Of a stretch of DNA of 64,000 nt, positions 1 to 8,800 are shown piece after piece. The notes below the pieces were generated by a model. That model saw only the letters and a program-made list of their open reading frames with translations, was not told the DNA's origin and did not search any database. Position numbers and translations under genes: made by a program. Origin of the DNA: Ruminococcus sp. (GTDB lineage Bacteria; Bacillota; Clostridia; Oscillospirales; Acutalibacteraceae); assembly GCA_017404665.1 (NCBI GenBank), contig JAFRBX010000070.1, positions 1-64,000 on the forward strand, in the 5' to 3' direction. Numbering within the stretch: position 1 is the first letter of the stretch; every line of letters begins with the position of its first letter.

Positions 1-1
1 C

Positions 2-1960
2 TACACCTTCAACAACACTTGGACTCCTGAGATTACCTCAGTGACCGGTAATGCGGAATACACCGCGCAGTTCGATCAGGCCGTCAACGAGTACACCATT
101 ACATGGATCGACGGCAACGGCGATACGCTGAAGACCGAGCAGATTGCTTACGGCGAGACTCCTGCTTACACTGGCGAGACCCCGACCAAGACTGCAACTG
201 CACAGTACACCTACACCTTCAACAACACTTGGACTCCCGAGATCGTTGCGGTGACCGAGGACGCGACCTACACCGCTCAGTTTGATTCCACCGTTAACGA
301 GTACACCATTACATGGATCGACGGCAACGGCGACACGCTGAAGACTGAGCAGGTTGCTTACGGTGAGATACCCGCCTACACCGGCGAGACTCCGACCAAG
401 ACTGCGACCGCAGAGCTCACCTACATCTTCAACAACACTTGGACTCCCGAGATCATTGCGGTGACCGAGGACGCGACCTACACCGCGCAGTTCGATTCCG
501 TCACCAACACCTACACCGTTATCTGGCTGAATGAGGACGGCGAAGAGCTGGAGAAGGATGAGAACGTACCCTATGGCACCGAGCCTTCCTACGACGGCGA
601 GACTCCGACTAAGGAAGCCGACGCGCTGTATACCTACACCTTCAGCGGCTGGGATCCCGAGGTCGATACGGTAACCGGAGATATTACTTACAAAGCTGTA
701 TTTACATCTACAGCGAAGGTCTATTCGGTTTCCCACTCTCTGTCTCTTGAGGGTCAGATCCACGTCAACTTCTACTGGCAGATTCCTGACGACAGCTCTG
801 CGGGTTATACCTACACCTTCTCCTTCATGGGAACGACCATCGATCCGCTGCCGCTGCCGACTGAGGCTGATGCAGTATACGGTTACAAGACCGCGATCGC
901 TGTTGACTCCCCCGAGATGACCGAAGAGATCACCGCTAAGCTGTACAAGGACGGCGTCCTTGTTATGACCGACACCTTCAAGGCGGCTGATTACGCAGCG
1001 GCGTACGACGGTCAGTATCAGGCGGTCGACACCGAACTGACGGACAACACGCCGTACCTGATCGGAAAACTCAACGGTTCCACCAACTGGAGCAAGGCTG
1101 ATCCGAGATTCAAGTTCACCGACAATCCCATCAACGCTGACGAGTATATGCTGGCGAACGTCGCGCTCACCGCGGGCGACGAGTTCAAGGTCGTCAAGTA
1201 CTATGAAGCAACAGAATCCTACGGCTGGTATCCGGACGGCGATACGCCGAATTATCAGATCACCCAGAACGGCGTCTACAACATTTACTTCAAGAAGGAA
1301 GCCAATGCGGTTGTCGATGACTGGTATTACGACGCGTTCTATGTTGAGACCGTTTCCACCGACAACGACGTCTACCAGGCTACTCTCCTGCCCACGCTGC
1401 TGCAGGCGACAATGAGCTACGGCGCTAATGCGCAGAAATATTTCAAAGTCAACAGTACCGATCTTGCCGATACGCATATCGACGAAAAGGGTTCGTTCAT
1501 CGAAGTGACCCAGGATATGATCAACGCGCGCTTGGGCGACAATGAAACCAGAGCGAGATTTGCCGATGATATCTTTGCCGAGTACGGTCTGACCTATTAC
1601 GGCTCTTCGCTGGTCATGAACGCCAACACCAAGATCAAGCTGTACTTCACCGTCAGCAACGCAGCTACCTTCGCGGGATACAAGGATTCCTTCCGCTTCA
1701 ACGGTGAGGCAGTTGAAGCGCAGAAGGCAAATAACGCAGGCAGCATCGTTTACTTCGAGCTCGACGGCATCGCTCCGGCGAATCTGCATGTGCGCTATGT
1801 ACTGGATAACACCGCCGGCAACGCTTCTCTCGACTACGCCGCGCTTGATTACGCGACCACGTGCATGGGCATGCAGGAAAGCAACGCAAACCTGTACAAC
1901 CTGACTCAGGCGCTGTACTGGTACAACATCTTTGCGGACGCTTACTTCAAAGCTGCTTGA
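2..1960 (+). CDS. Repeat-containing secreted surface protein, 5' end missing
   Basis: The reading frame is open from base 2, so the true start lies before the window. The visible N-terminal part is three tandem 70-residue units (from bases 89, 299 and 509) preceded by the tail of another. They carry the EYTITWIDGNGD and TYTAQFD signatures of Listeria-Bacteroides/InlB B-type repeats, which act as extracellular stalks. From about base 720 the protein changes to a beta-rich region. Bases 1030-1350 (YLIGKLNG, GDEFKVVKYY, WYPDGD, YNIYFKK) resemble small carbohydrate-binding modules seen in gut Firmicutes surface proteins. The C-terminus (ATMSYGANAQKYF, ALYWYNIFADAYF) resembles a module common in Ruminococcus secreted proteins. 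No LPXTG motif or C-terminal membrane segment is visible, so the attachment mode is unknown. The exact function is not recognised. Confidence 0.85.
   Translation, partial: YTFNNTWTPEITSVTGNAEYTAQFDQAVNEYTITWIDGNGDTLKTEQIAYGETPAYTGETPTKTATAQYTYTFNNTWTPEIVAVTEDATYTAQFDSTVNEYTITWIDGNGDTLKTEQVAYGEIPAYTGETPTKTATAELTYIFNNTWTPEIIAVTEDATYTAQFDSVTNTYTVIWLNEDGEELEKDENVPYGTEPSYDGETPTKEADALYTYTFSGWDPEVDTVTGDITYKAVFTSTAKVYSVSHSLSLEGQIHVNFYWQIPDDSSAGYTYTFSFMGTTIDPLPLPTEADAVYGYKTAIAVDSPEMTEEITAKLYKDGVLVMTDTFKAADYAAAYDGQYQAVDTELTDNTPYLIGKLNGSTNWSKADPRFKFTDNPINADEYMLANVALTAGDEFKVVKYYEATESYGWYPDGDTPNYQITQNGVYNIYFKKEANAVVDDWYYDAFYVETVSTDNDVYQATLLPTLLQATMSYGANAQKYFKVNSTDLADTHIDEKGSFIEVTQDMINARLGDNETRARFADDIFAEYGLTYYGSSLVMNANTKIKLYFTVSNAATFAGYKDSFRFNGEAVEAQKANNAGSIVYFELDGIAPANLHVRYVLDNTAGNASLDYAALDYATTCMGMQESNANLYNLTQALYWYNIFADAYFKAA
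89..718 (+). repeat. Three in-frame 210-bp tandem repeats
   Basis: Units begin at 89, 299 and 509, an exact 210-bp (70-codon) period. The first two are roughly 90% identical at the base level by eye. The third is diverged but keeps the spacing and the TYTAQF-type junction. They encode the stalk repeats of the surface protein. Confidence 0.9.
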
Positions 1961-2026
1961 TAAAATAATTTCGGGAGGTATATGGAGATAGCTCCCGATA
2001 CCCCCGGCAGGCATAACCGACAGAAC

Positions 2027-2067
2027 CATAAACCCGTAGCCCTGCGGCTATGGGTTTATGTTCTTTT
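2027..2067 (+). terminator. Rho-independent terminator after the surface protein
   Basis: A 15-bp stem with one G-U pair (arms 2027-2041 and 2046-2060) has a 4-base loop and is followed by TTCTTTT. It ends the upstream surface gene and lies before the sortase gene. Confidence 0.85.
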
Positions 2068-2115
2068 CCTGCTTACGAGGTAAACCTTAATCTGTTCATT
2101 TCCACGGAGAACACC

Positions 2116-2976
2116 ATGACCCAGAAGAAACAGACAAAATCAAAAAGAAAATACCGGCTGATCTATCTGTCGATGCTCGTGCTGGCGCTGGCGCTGGTGG
2201 GGGTGCTGGCTTTCGCAATCTATAAGCTCAACACCGAATATGTGCCCCAGCAGAAGGAAGCACAGCGGTTTTCGCAGCTCAGTGTGATCGCGCACGGCGA
2301 TGACGCCGTCAGTGAGACCGACAGCAGCGGCAATCCCGTTGTCGGTCCGGATGAACAACAGAATACAATTGAGACAACGACCACCGGCGCAAAGATCCCG
2401 CATTATACGCTCGAAGAGCTCTTCTCCATGAACAGCGATATGGTCGGATGGCTGACAATCCCCGATACCGTCGTGGATTATCCCGTGATGCATACGCCCG
2501 ATGATATCGAATACTATCTGCATACCGATTTTGACGGGTACTATTCCTTTTCCGGCTGCTTGTTTGTCGGCAACAACTGTGATATCGACAGCGATATGTT
2601 CGTCATCTATGGTCATAACATGAACAACGGCTCCATGTTCGGCAGTATCGATTACTATACAAGCTACGATTACTGGACTTCACATCCGGATGTGATCCTG
2701 AAAACAAAGGATGAGACACGCTTGTATCATATTTTTGCCGCCTTCGCAACTAAGGTTTATGACGAGGATGACGACAGCGGGGCGTTCAAGTATTATTACG
2801 CGGTAGGGGACAAGACAAAAGAGCAGTATGATCAGGATGTCAAGGATATCATCGCCCTGTCATATTTCGATAGCGGAATTATACCCGAATATCCTGCACA
2901 AATTGCATATTTATCCACCTGTGCCTATCACGATGAGAATGGAAGATTTGTGCTGGCGGCTTATAGAATCGGATGA
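2116..2976 (+). CDS. srtB: Class B sortase
   Basis: Membrane-anchored transpeptidase that joins proteins bearing a sorting signal to the cell wall. The chosen start has GGAG six bases upstream. The longer in-frame ATG at 2050 lies inside the preceding terminator stem and is rejected. One N-terminal membrane segment (about residues 15-37) is followed by a linker and the catalytic domain. That domain starts at GWLTIPDTVVDYPVM, which is typical of class B. The catalytic His is in YGHNM (about residue 167), the Cys in LSTCAY (about 269), and a basic C-terminal stretch (GRFVLAAYR) supplies the Arg. Length (286 residues) is normal. The likely substrate is the TPQTG protein encoded at 5847-8987. Confidence 0.93.
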   Translation: MTQKKQTKSKRKYRLIYLSMLVLALALVGVLAFAIYKLNTEYVPQQKEAQRFSQLSVIAHGDDAVSETDSSGNPVVGPDEQQNTIETTTTGAKIPHYTLEELFSMNSDMVGWLTIPDTVVDYPVMHTPDDIEYYLHTDFDGYYSFSGCLFVGNNCDIDSDMFVIYGHNMNNGSMFGSIDYYTSYDYWTSHPDVILKTKDETRLYHIFAAFATKVYDEDDDSGAFKYYYAVGDKTKEQYDQDVKDIIALSYFDSGIIPEYPAQIAYLSTCAYHDENGRFVLAAYRIG

Positions 2977-3066
2977 ATTAATCGATAATTTATAGTTTTT
3001 TCACTATTTTTTTGGCTTTTTGATAAATTCGTCAAATAATGTGATTAATTTTTGTATCATTTTCAA

Positions 3067-3095
3067 TTGACTTCCCGCTGAATATGTGATATTCT
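3067..3095 (+). promoter_or_regulatory. Sigma-A promoter upstream of the first SipW-like gene
   Basis: TTGACT at 3067-3072 and TATTCT at 3090-3095 are separated by 17 bases. The region before it (2977-3066) is AT-rich with runs of T and shows no strong hairpin. Confidence 0.6.
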
Positions 3096-3181
3096 ATACT
3101 TGAATATATGGTAGAGAAGTGTTGTTCTCTTGTACAGATGCTTCCGAACTCACTAATTTTTCTGGAAAGGAATATCACCGG

Positions 3182-4258
3182 ATGAGCAAGGAAAAGAATA
3201 CTGTGAAGGATATAGAAAAGGACACGGAAAAGGAAAAGAGCACTCGCCGCAGCAAGGCTCTCACAATTTTCGGCATTGTGCTCTGTGTCGTTTTGGTTCC
3301 GATCCTCATCGTCAACGTGACGATGATCGTCAAAAGCTATACCAATCCGGATGAATATCCTTCTTTCGCCGGATACAACCTGATGATCGTTCTCTCTCCC
3401 TCTATGGAGGACACGATCATGACAGGCGATTTGATTGTCGTAAAAAATGCGGAGCCCGAGGATATCAAGGGCGAGACGGCAGTAGGCGCACAGGACGGCG
3501 ATATCATCTCGTTCTTCGACCCCGACAGTGAGAAGCAGAGTGTTTTGACGCATAGATGTGTCAAAGTTAATGACGACGGCACCTTCACCACCAAGGGTGA
3601 TAATAACAACGCAGAGGACCCCACGCCCTGTCCTCCCGAGAATTTGATTGGTACATATATCACTCGTGTTCCCGGTGCGGGAAATATCGCCATGTGGCTG
3701 CAGACTACTCCCGGTCTGATCGTGTGCGTAGCGGTCCCGATCATCCTGTTGGTAGCGTATGATCTGATTATGAAGAAGCGCTACGATAAAACCAAGAAGA
3801 AAGATACCGACGCTCTCTTAGCCGAGCTGGAGTCGCTCCGCGCTCAACAGGCGGAGGCTGATAATAAGGCTGAGTCCAAAGCAGAAGCTGCCGAAGAGAA
3901 GGCAGAAGATGTTCAGGCGCAGAAGAAAGAAGAACCTGCCAAGAAAAAGAATCCTGCCGAAGAAAAAACCGCAGTAGACAAGGATAAGGTAGTAGCATCC
4001 GAACCGGAAGCCCAAGCCCAAAAGGCAGAGACTGAAACTCAGGAAGTTCCCGAGGCAGAGGATGAACCCGTAAAAGCTGCTGAGGATAAGCCCGCAGTGG
4101 AAAAAGCGGAAGATAATCCCGCCGGCGATAACATGACCACAGCGGTCATGACCGCCGAGGAGCTGGAGGAGTTCCGTCAGTTCCAGGAATTCCAGAAGAT
4201 GAAGAAGGCGCAGCAGGAAGCTGCCGAAAAGCCTTCCGATCCTGAGGATAAGGCGTAA
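3182..4258 (+). CDS. sipW: SipW-type signal peptidase I with long charged cytosolic tail
   Basis: Membrane serine protease of the ER/SipW-type S26B family, which removes signal peptides from TasA-like proteins. The catalytic Ser is in LSPSM (about residue 74). The second catalytic position is His in LTHRC (about 124), not the Lys of ordinary bacterial SPases. Transmembrane segments flank the domain (about residues 22-44 and 176-198). After the second one is an unusually long tail of about 155 residues, rich in Lys, Glu and Ala. It opens with a probable coiled coil (LLAELESLRAQQAEA) and ends with TAEELEEFRQFQEFQ. The ATG at 3182 is chosen for its GAAAGGA ten bases upstream, over the in-frame GTG at 3119. 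The neighbour at 4451 is a likely substrate. The role of the tail is unknown. Confidence 0.88.
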   Translation: MSKEKNTVKDIEKDTEKEKSTRRSKALTIFGIVLCVVLVPILIVNVTMIVKSYTNPDEYPSFAGYNLMIVLSPSMEDTIMTGDLIVVKNAEPEDIKGETAVGAQDGDIISFFDPDSEKQSVLTHRCVKVNDDGTFTTKGDNNNAEDPTPCPPENLIGTYITRVPGAGNIAMWLQTTPGLIVCVAVPIILLVAYDLIMKKRYDKTKKKDTDALLAELESLRAQQAEADNKAESKAEAAEEKAEDVQAQKKEEPAKKKNPAEEKTAVDKDKVVASEPEAQAQKAETETQEVPEAEDEPVKAAEDKPAVEKAEDNPAGDNMTTAVMTAEELEEFRQFQEFQKMKKAQQEAAEKPSDPEDKA

Positions 4259-4299
4259 TAAGCCTTCCCCTTGAGGAGGAGGCAAACACACAATCGTTA

Positions 4300-4402
4300 T
4301 TCTTCCCTCGGAAGCCACGCTGAGGGTGAATATAAAATGCCGCGGCATTCTCCGCGAATGGGCAGAGATGCCCGGTACATCCCCTCTTGGTTGAGGGAAG
4401 AA
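4300..4402. repeat. Intergenic palindrome between sipW and the TasA-like gene
   Basis: Ten-base inverted ends (TTCTTCCCTC at 4300, GAGGGAAGAA at 4393) enclose smaller palindromes: ATGCCGCGGCAT at 4337-4348 and GGGCA-GAGA-TGCCC near 4360. The flank at 4262 (GCCTTCCCCTTGAGG) resembles the hairpin at 48330. It is probably a degenerate mobile repeat, but it could also serve as an attenuator or mRNA processing site. Confidence 0.6.
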
Positions 4403-4450
4403 TCTGATGCCTATACCGTTAGGCAAATATTATGAAAGGAGTTTTTCCAC

Positions 4451-5509
4451 ATGAAGAAAAACAAAATGATGAGAATCGCAGCTGTTCTGCTGATCGTCAC
4501 TCTGCTTTCCACCTGCGCTATTTCCGGCACCTTCGCAAAGTATGTTGCGAGAGCTGACATGGAAGATTCCGCTCGCGTTGCGAAGTGGGGCATCAAGATC
4601 GAGACCAGCGGCAGCCTGTTCTCTGAAAAGTATGAAGCTGAGGATGAGGATTATATCGCTGCAGGCGGCACCTATTCCGTAGAGGCTGACAATGGCGAAG
4701 ATAAGCTTGTAGCTCCCGGCACCGGTTCCTATACCTTTAACGAAGACGGCGAAGTCACCGATATGGGCTTCACTGCAGTTCTGTCCGGTAAGCCTGAGGT
4801 TGCTACCCGTTTCGCTCTGAACCTCACCGGTCTGCAGGACGTCTATATGCCTTTCGCTGACGGCTACACTGATTACTCCGTAGCTGTTAAGGACGGCGTA
4901 GAAGAGACCTTCGACCTCAAGTCCCCGGCTGCTTTCAAGGGCGGCAACGCTTCCGGTCTGAACAACGAGTACGTTTACGGTTATTCTCCCGTTAAGTGGG
5001 ACGTCAGAGTTACCAGAGTGAAAGACGACGGTACCGACGGTCGCTCCATCAGCCTGTCCGAGATGGCTGCTTCCGTTGCAGGTCAGCAGTTCGGCGAGCT
5101 GTATCAGTCTCTCTTCACTAACGAAGGTATCTCCATCACCGATGCTAAGACTATCGTAGAGCAGGTCAAGGCTCGCGGTCTTGAGAGCATGATCATGGAT
5201 AAGGTCAACCAGCAGTTTGCTAACCACGGTTTCCGTAACCTCCAGATCACTATCGATGATGATCAGATCGTTCTGGCCATGGACTTCGATCCGAACGAGA
5301 ACTGCAACTATCGCTTTGAAGGCGGCTGGACTTGGGCGTATGAGCAGGCTGCTCCTTCGTTCCTCAATGCTTATGCTGCTGATTACACTGAGATGTGCGA
5401 CAAGGCTGACACCTATCTGGGCAACGTAGCTGCCGGCATCATTGATGATGATACCGTTTCTACTGACCTGGGCTTCAGCTTCATCGCTTCCGCTACTCAG
5501 ATCGATTAA
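4451..5509 (+). CDS. TasA/camelysin-like secreted protein (SipW-type substrate)
   Basis: A 352-residue secreted protein. The N-terminal hydrophobic segment (residues 8-26) is followed by TFAKY (27-31) and then DSARVAKWGI, the hallmark of SipW-dependent signal peptides. This family includes the TasA biofilm fibre and camelysin. The mature part is acidic and has no C-terminal anchor. It ends in SATQID, like the protein at 9947, which ends in DAVQID. AAGGAG lies upstream at a good distance. Codons are strongly biased towards GCT, CGT, GGT and AAC, as in the GAPDH gene of this window, which suggests high expression and fits a major structural subunit. It sits directly downstream of one SipW gene. 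Fibre formation is inferred, not shown by the sequence. Confidence 0.82.
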   Translation: MKKNKMMRIAAVLLIVTLLSTCAISGTFAKYVARADMEDSARVAKWGIKIETSGSLFSEKYEAEDEDYIAAGGTYSVEADNGEDKLVAPGTGSYTFNEDGEVTDMGFTAVLSGKPEVATRFALNLTGLQDVYMPFADGYTDYSVAVKDGVEETFDLKSPAAFKGGNASGLNNEYVYGYSPVKWDVRVTRVKDDGTDGRSISLSEMAASVAGQQFGELYQSLFTNEGISITDAKTIVEQVKARGLESMIMDKVNQQFANHGFRNLQITIDDDQIVLAMDFDPNENCNYRFEGGWTWAYEQAAPSFLNAYAADYTEMCDKADTYLGNVAAGIIDDDTVSTDLGFSFIASATQID

Positions 5510-5537
5510 TTCTTACTGAATCAAGTCACGATGGTTT

Positions 5538-5574
5538 GTCATTGCGAGGGATTTATCCCGCGGCAATCTCAACC
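5538..5574. repeat. REP-like palindrome, copy 1
   Basis: GTCATTGCGAGGGA and its imperfect complement TCCCGCGGCAATCTC surround a short loop. ATTGC/GCAAT are the outer paired bases. Same family as copies at 5741, 5788, 33957, 36355, 39623, 39675, 40220, 45301 and 62286. Confidence 0.8.
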
Positions 5575-5615
5575 AAATTCAGGTGATTCCTGATTAATTA
5601 AGAATCCATTCATTC

Positions 5616-5650
5616 ATCCCCTGCCTCCGTGGCTGGGCAGGGGATCTTGA
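5616..5650 (+). terminator. Hairpin after the TasA-like gene
   Basis: A 10-bp perfect stem (arms 5616-5625 and 5636-5645, CCCCTGCC/GGCAGGGG core) lies 107 bases past the stop. No clear T-run follows, so it may stabilise the mRNA 3' end rather than terminate efficiently. Confidence 0.5.
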
Positions 5651-5659
5651 ATAACTCTA

Positions 5660-5724
5660 CTTATCGTTTTTATGATGCTTGTATGTGCATGACATCATAG
5701 TGCGATCATCATAAAGACGATAAG
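5660..5724. repeat. Long imperfect hairpin upstream of the wall-anchored protein
   Basis: CTTATCGTTTTTATGATG (5660-5677) pairs with CATCATAAAGACGATAAG (5707-5724) with one mismatch. An inner ATGATG/CATCAT pair allows an alternative fold. It lies in the 337-base gap between two surface genes. Confidence 0.6.
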
Positions 5725-5740
5725 GTTCGAAAGATAATTG

Positions 5741-5774
5741 TTATTGCTTTGGGTGCGTCCCGCGGCAATCTCAA
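5741..5774. repeat. REP-like palindrome, diverged copy 2
   Basis: TTATTGC pairs with GGCAATCTC around a GGGTGCGTCCCGC centre. The right half matches the family exactly. The left half is degenerate. Confidence 0.6.
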
Positions 5775-5787
5775 ACGAAAAGAAATT

Positions 5788-5824
5788 GTCATTGCGAGGG
5801 ACTCATCCCGCGGCAATCTCAACC
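5788..5824. repeat. REP-like palindrome, copy 3
   Basis: Nearly identical to the copy at 5538: GTCATTGCGAGGGACTC then ATCCCGCGGCAATCTC. It ends ten bases before the AGGAGG of the next gene, so it will be within the 5' leader if the promoter lies upstream. Confidence 0.8.
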
Positions 5825-5846
5825 GATTATTTTTAGGAGGCATTCG

Positions 5847-8800
5847 ATGAAAGATTACGCTTCTTTGAAAAAGAAAAATACCGCTTCGCGCACCATCGCG
5901 ATCATCATGGCAGTGCTGCTGGTGATCGAGATGTGTTCGCTGACGATGCTTTTCAGCCGTGTCGTTGGATTTACCAATAACGATGACGGCTATGTTCTGT
6001 CGCTTACCAAGGGCGGTGAAAAGGGCATTTTCGAGAAAAAGGATCTGGCGTCTACCGCGTTCATCGTGCCTACCTATGTAGCCGATCCCGATATCTATTT
6101 CATAGAGCCTGAGGACAAGATCAACATGATGGATCTCGGGTTCGACGTATTGGAGAACGGCACAAGGTCGCTGCTTACCACTAATACGATCGAAGGTGAA
6201 GTGTTCCATCTGGAATATGATCAGGATCAGGAAGTGCTGACTGTCAAATCCGACGGTACCTTCGGCAGAGAAAACGCGAAGGTCATCGCTCCCGGTACCT
6301 CCGAAAATTATAAGTTCACCGTTAAGAATGAGGACAAATTTGACCTCAAATATCTGGTATATCTCGAAGCATGGATCGACGCGAAGGATGCCGAGGGCAA
6401 CGACCTGTGGATCCCGCTGAATTCTAAATTCTATAACAGCACGGACGGCACATATTTCGGTCATCCCGGCACCGATGACGGTGAATGGCATGATTATGAC
6501 CATATCGACAAGACCGGCGAGATCAGACCTATCGCAAAGGGTTCCTCCTGTGAATATCATGTCGAGTGGGAATGGCCCTTTGAGCGCTTTGACGGCGAGG
6601 GTCTGGACGCCAACGACGCCTACGATACCATGCTCGGTGATCTGGCTGCCGAGGGCGCTGATCTGAGAGCCTATATCCGCATCAAGACCGTAGCTTGGAT
6701 AGAAGATTACTGGTATATCTACACCGACGTTATCGAGGGCAAGGGTACTACTACCGAGGATCCCGATATGGTCGTGCAATATGAAGATGAGAAAGCAACT
6801 ATCACCGCGACGCCCGCCGAAGGATACGAGTTCATCGGCTGGGAGTTTGACGATGATGATATCTTTACGATCGTCGGTGACGGTCAGCTGACTGATCCGA
6901 TCCTGACGATCATACCCGGTTCGGATATCCACGCACATGCGAAGTTCCGTCCGATTCCGACGGTTCCGCCTGAGACAGAGGAGCCGACTGAGCCTCCTGT
7001 CGAGCCCACCGAAGAGCCTACTGAGCCTCCGGTTGAGCCGACTGAAGAGCCTACTGAGCCTCCGGTTGAGCCGACTGAAGAGCCTACTGAGCCTCCTGTT
7101 GAGCCGACCGAAGAGCCCACTCAGCCTCCTGTTGAGCCCACCGAGGAGCCCACTGAACCTCCCGTTGAACCTACCGAAGAGCCTACTGAACCTCCCATTG
7201 AACCTACCGAAGAGCCGACTGAGCCTCCTGTTCCGCAGTATTGGATCGTTGATGCTGACGTTATAGAGGGTGAAGGTACCGCGACGCCTCCTACTACCGA
7301 TCCCGTAAAGGTATTACAGGGTTCCGGCGACACCGTTACCTTGGTTGCGACACCTGCCGAGGGCTATGAGTTCATCGGCTGGGATATCGACGGCGACTTT
7401 ACTCGTCCCGAGGGCGGCAGCCTGACGGATCCGACGTTAGTAATTCAGCCGAATTCGGATGTTCATGCTCACGCGAAGTTCAGAAAGATCCCGAAATACT
7501 GGATCGTTGATACCGATGTTATCGAAGGCGAGGGCTTGACCGCGCCTACCAAAGAATCTCCCGCAAAGGTGCTGCAGGGCTCGGATGATACCGTTTCGCT
7601 GCTGGCAAAACCCGCAGAAGGCTGGGAGTTTGTCGAATGGGTCATCGATGATGACTGCATCTATGAAATTATTGGCGGCGGCAGTCTGACGGATCCGTTA
7701 TTGGTCATCAAGCCCGGTTCCGACGTACACGCTCACGCGAAGTTCCGTCAGAAGCCAGTTCCCACAGAGCCTGAGCCTACTGCAGAACCGACAGAGCCCC
7801 CGATTGAGCCGACTGTTGAGCCCACAGAGCCTCCTGTAGAGCCGACCGTACAACCCACAGAACCTCCGGTTGAACCTACTGTTGAGCCCACTGAACCTCC
7901 TGTAGAGCCCACAGAGCCTCCGATTGAGCCGACTGTTGAACCGACAGAGCCTCCTGTTCTGTACTGGATCGTAGACGCTGACGTCATCGAGGGTGATGGA
8001 ACGACCGACCCGACCGTTGATAATCCTGTTACGGTTGTACAGGGCTCCGACGACACTGTCACCATTACCGCGACGCCTGCCGACGGCTATGAGTTTATCG
8101 GCTGGGAGGTCGACGGCGATTATACGCTTCCCGAGGGCGGCAGCCTGACCGATCCGACGCTTGTCATTAAGCCCGGCTCCGATGTACACGCTCACGCGAA
8201 GTTCAAGAAGATTCCCAAGTACTGGATCGTTGATGCCGACGTTATCGAGGGCGAAGGTACCACCAATCCTACTGTAGATAACCCCGTTTCTGTTGAGCAA
8301 GGCAGCGGTGATACTGTTTCCATCACCGCTACCCCCGCCGACGGTTACGAGTTCATCGGTTGGGAGATCGACGGCGACTACACTCTTCCCGAGGGCGGCA
8401 GCCTGACAGATCCTAACCTGATCATCAAGCCGAATTCTGACATCCACGCTCACGCGAAGTTCAGAAAGGTTACCCCTGAACCTGAGTATTGGATCGTCGA
8501 CGCCGACGTCAAGGAAGGCGAAGGTACGGTATCTCCCACGGTTGATAATCCCGTTAAGGTTATCCAGAACAATGACGAAACCGTTACCATCCATGCTGAA
8601 CCCGCTGACGGCTATGAATTCATCGGTTGGGAGATCGACGGCACCTACACCCTCCCCGAGGGCGGTAGCCTGACCGACCCGACGCTGGTCATCAAGCCCG
8701 GTTCCGATGTGCACGCACATGCGATCTTCAGAAAAAAGGTCGTTCCGACCGAAGAGCCGACCGCTGAGCCTCCTGTAGAGCCTACCGGCGTGACTCCGAC

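Noticed and set aside
38..2029. 663-codon open frame on the minus strand opposite the surface repeat protein
   Set aside because: It is a shadow of a strongly supported plus-strand gene with repeats. The translated sequence has no family features and no plausible ribosome binding site was seen.
2050..2115. Longer N-terminus for the sortase from ATG 2050
   Set aside because: This start is inside the stem of the preceding terminator and lacks a ribosome binding site. ATG 2116 has a well-placed GGAG.
6979..7959. Short regular repeats as a possible CRISPR array
   Set aside because: The repeats are in frame, vary at third positions and code for EPTEPPVEP units. There are no unique spacers and no cas genes.
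7698..8720. 340-codon minus-strand frame opposite the wall-anchored protein
   Set aside because: Its internal repeats are the antisense of the plus-strand repeat domains. The plus-strand frame has signal, domains and sorting motif.
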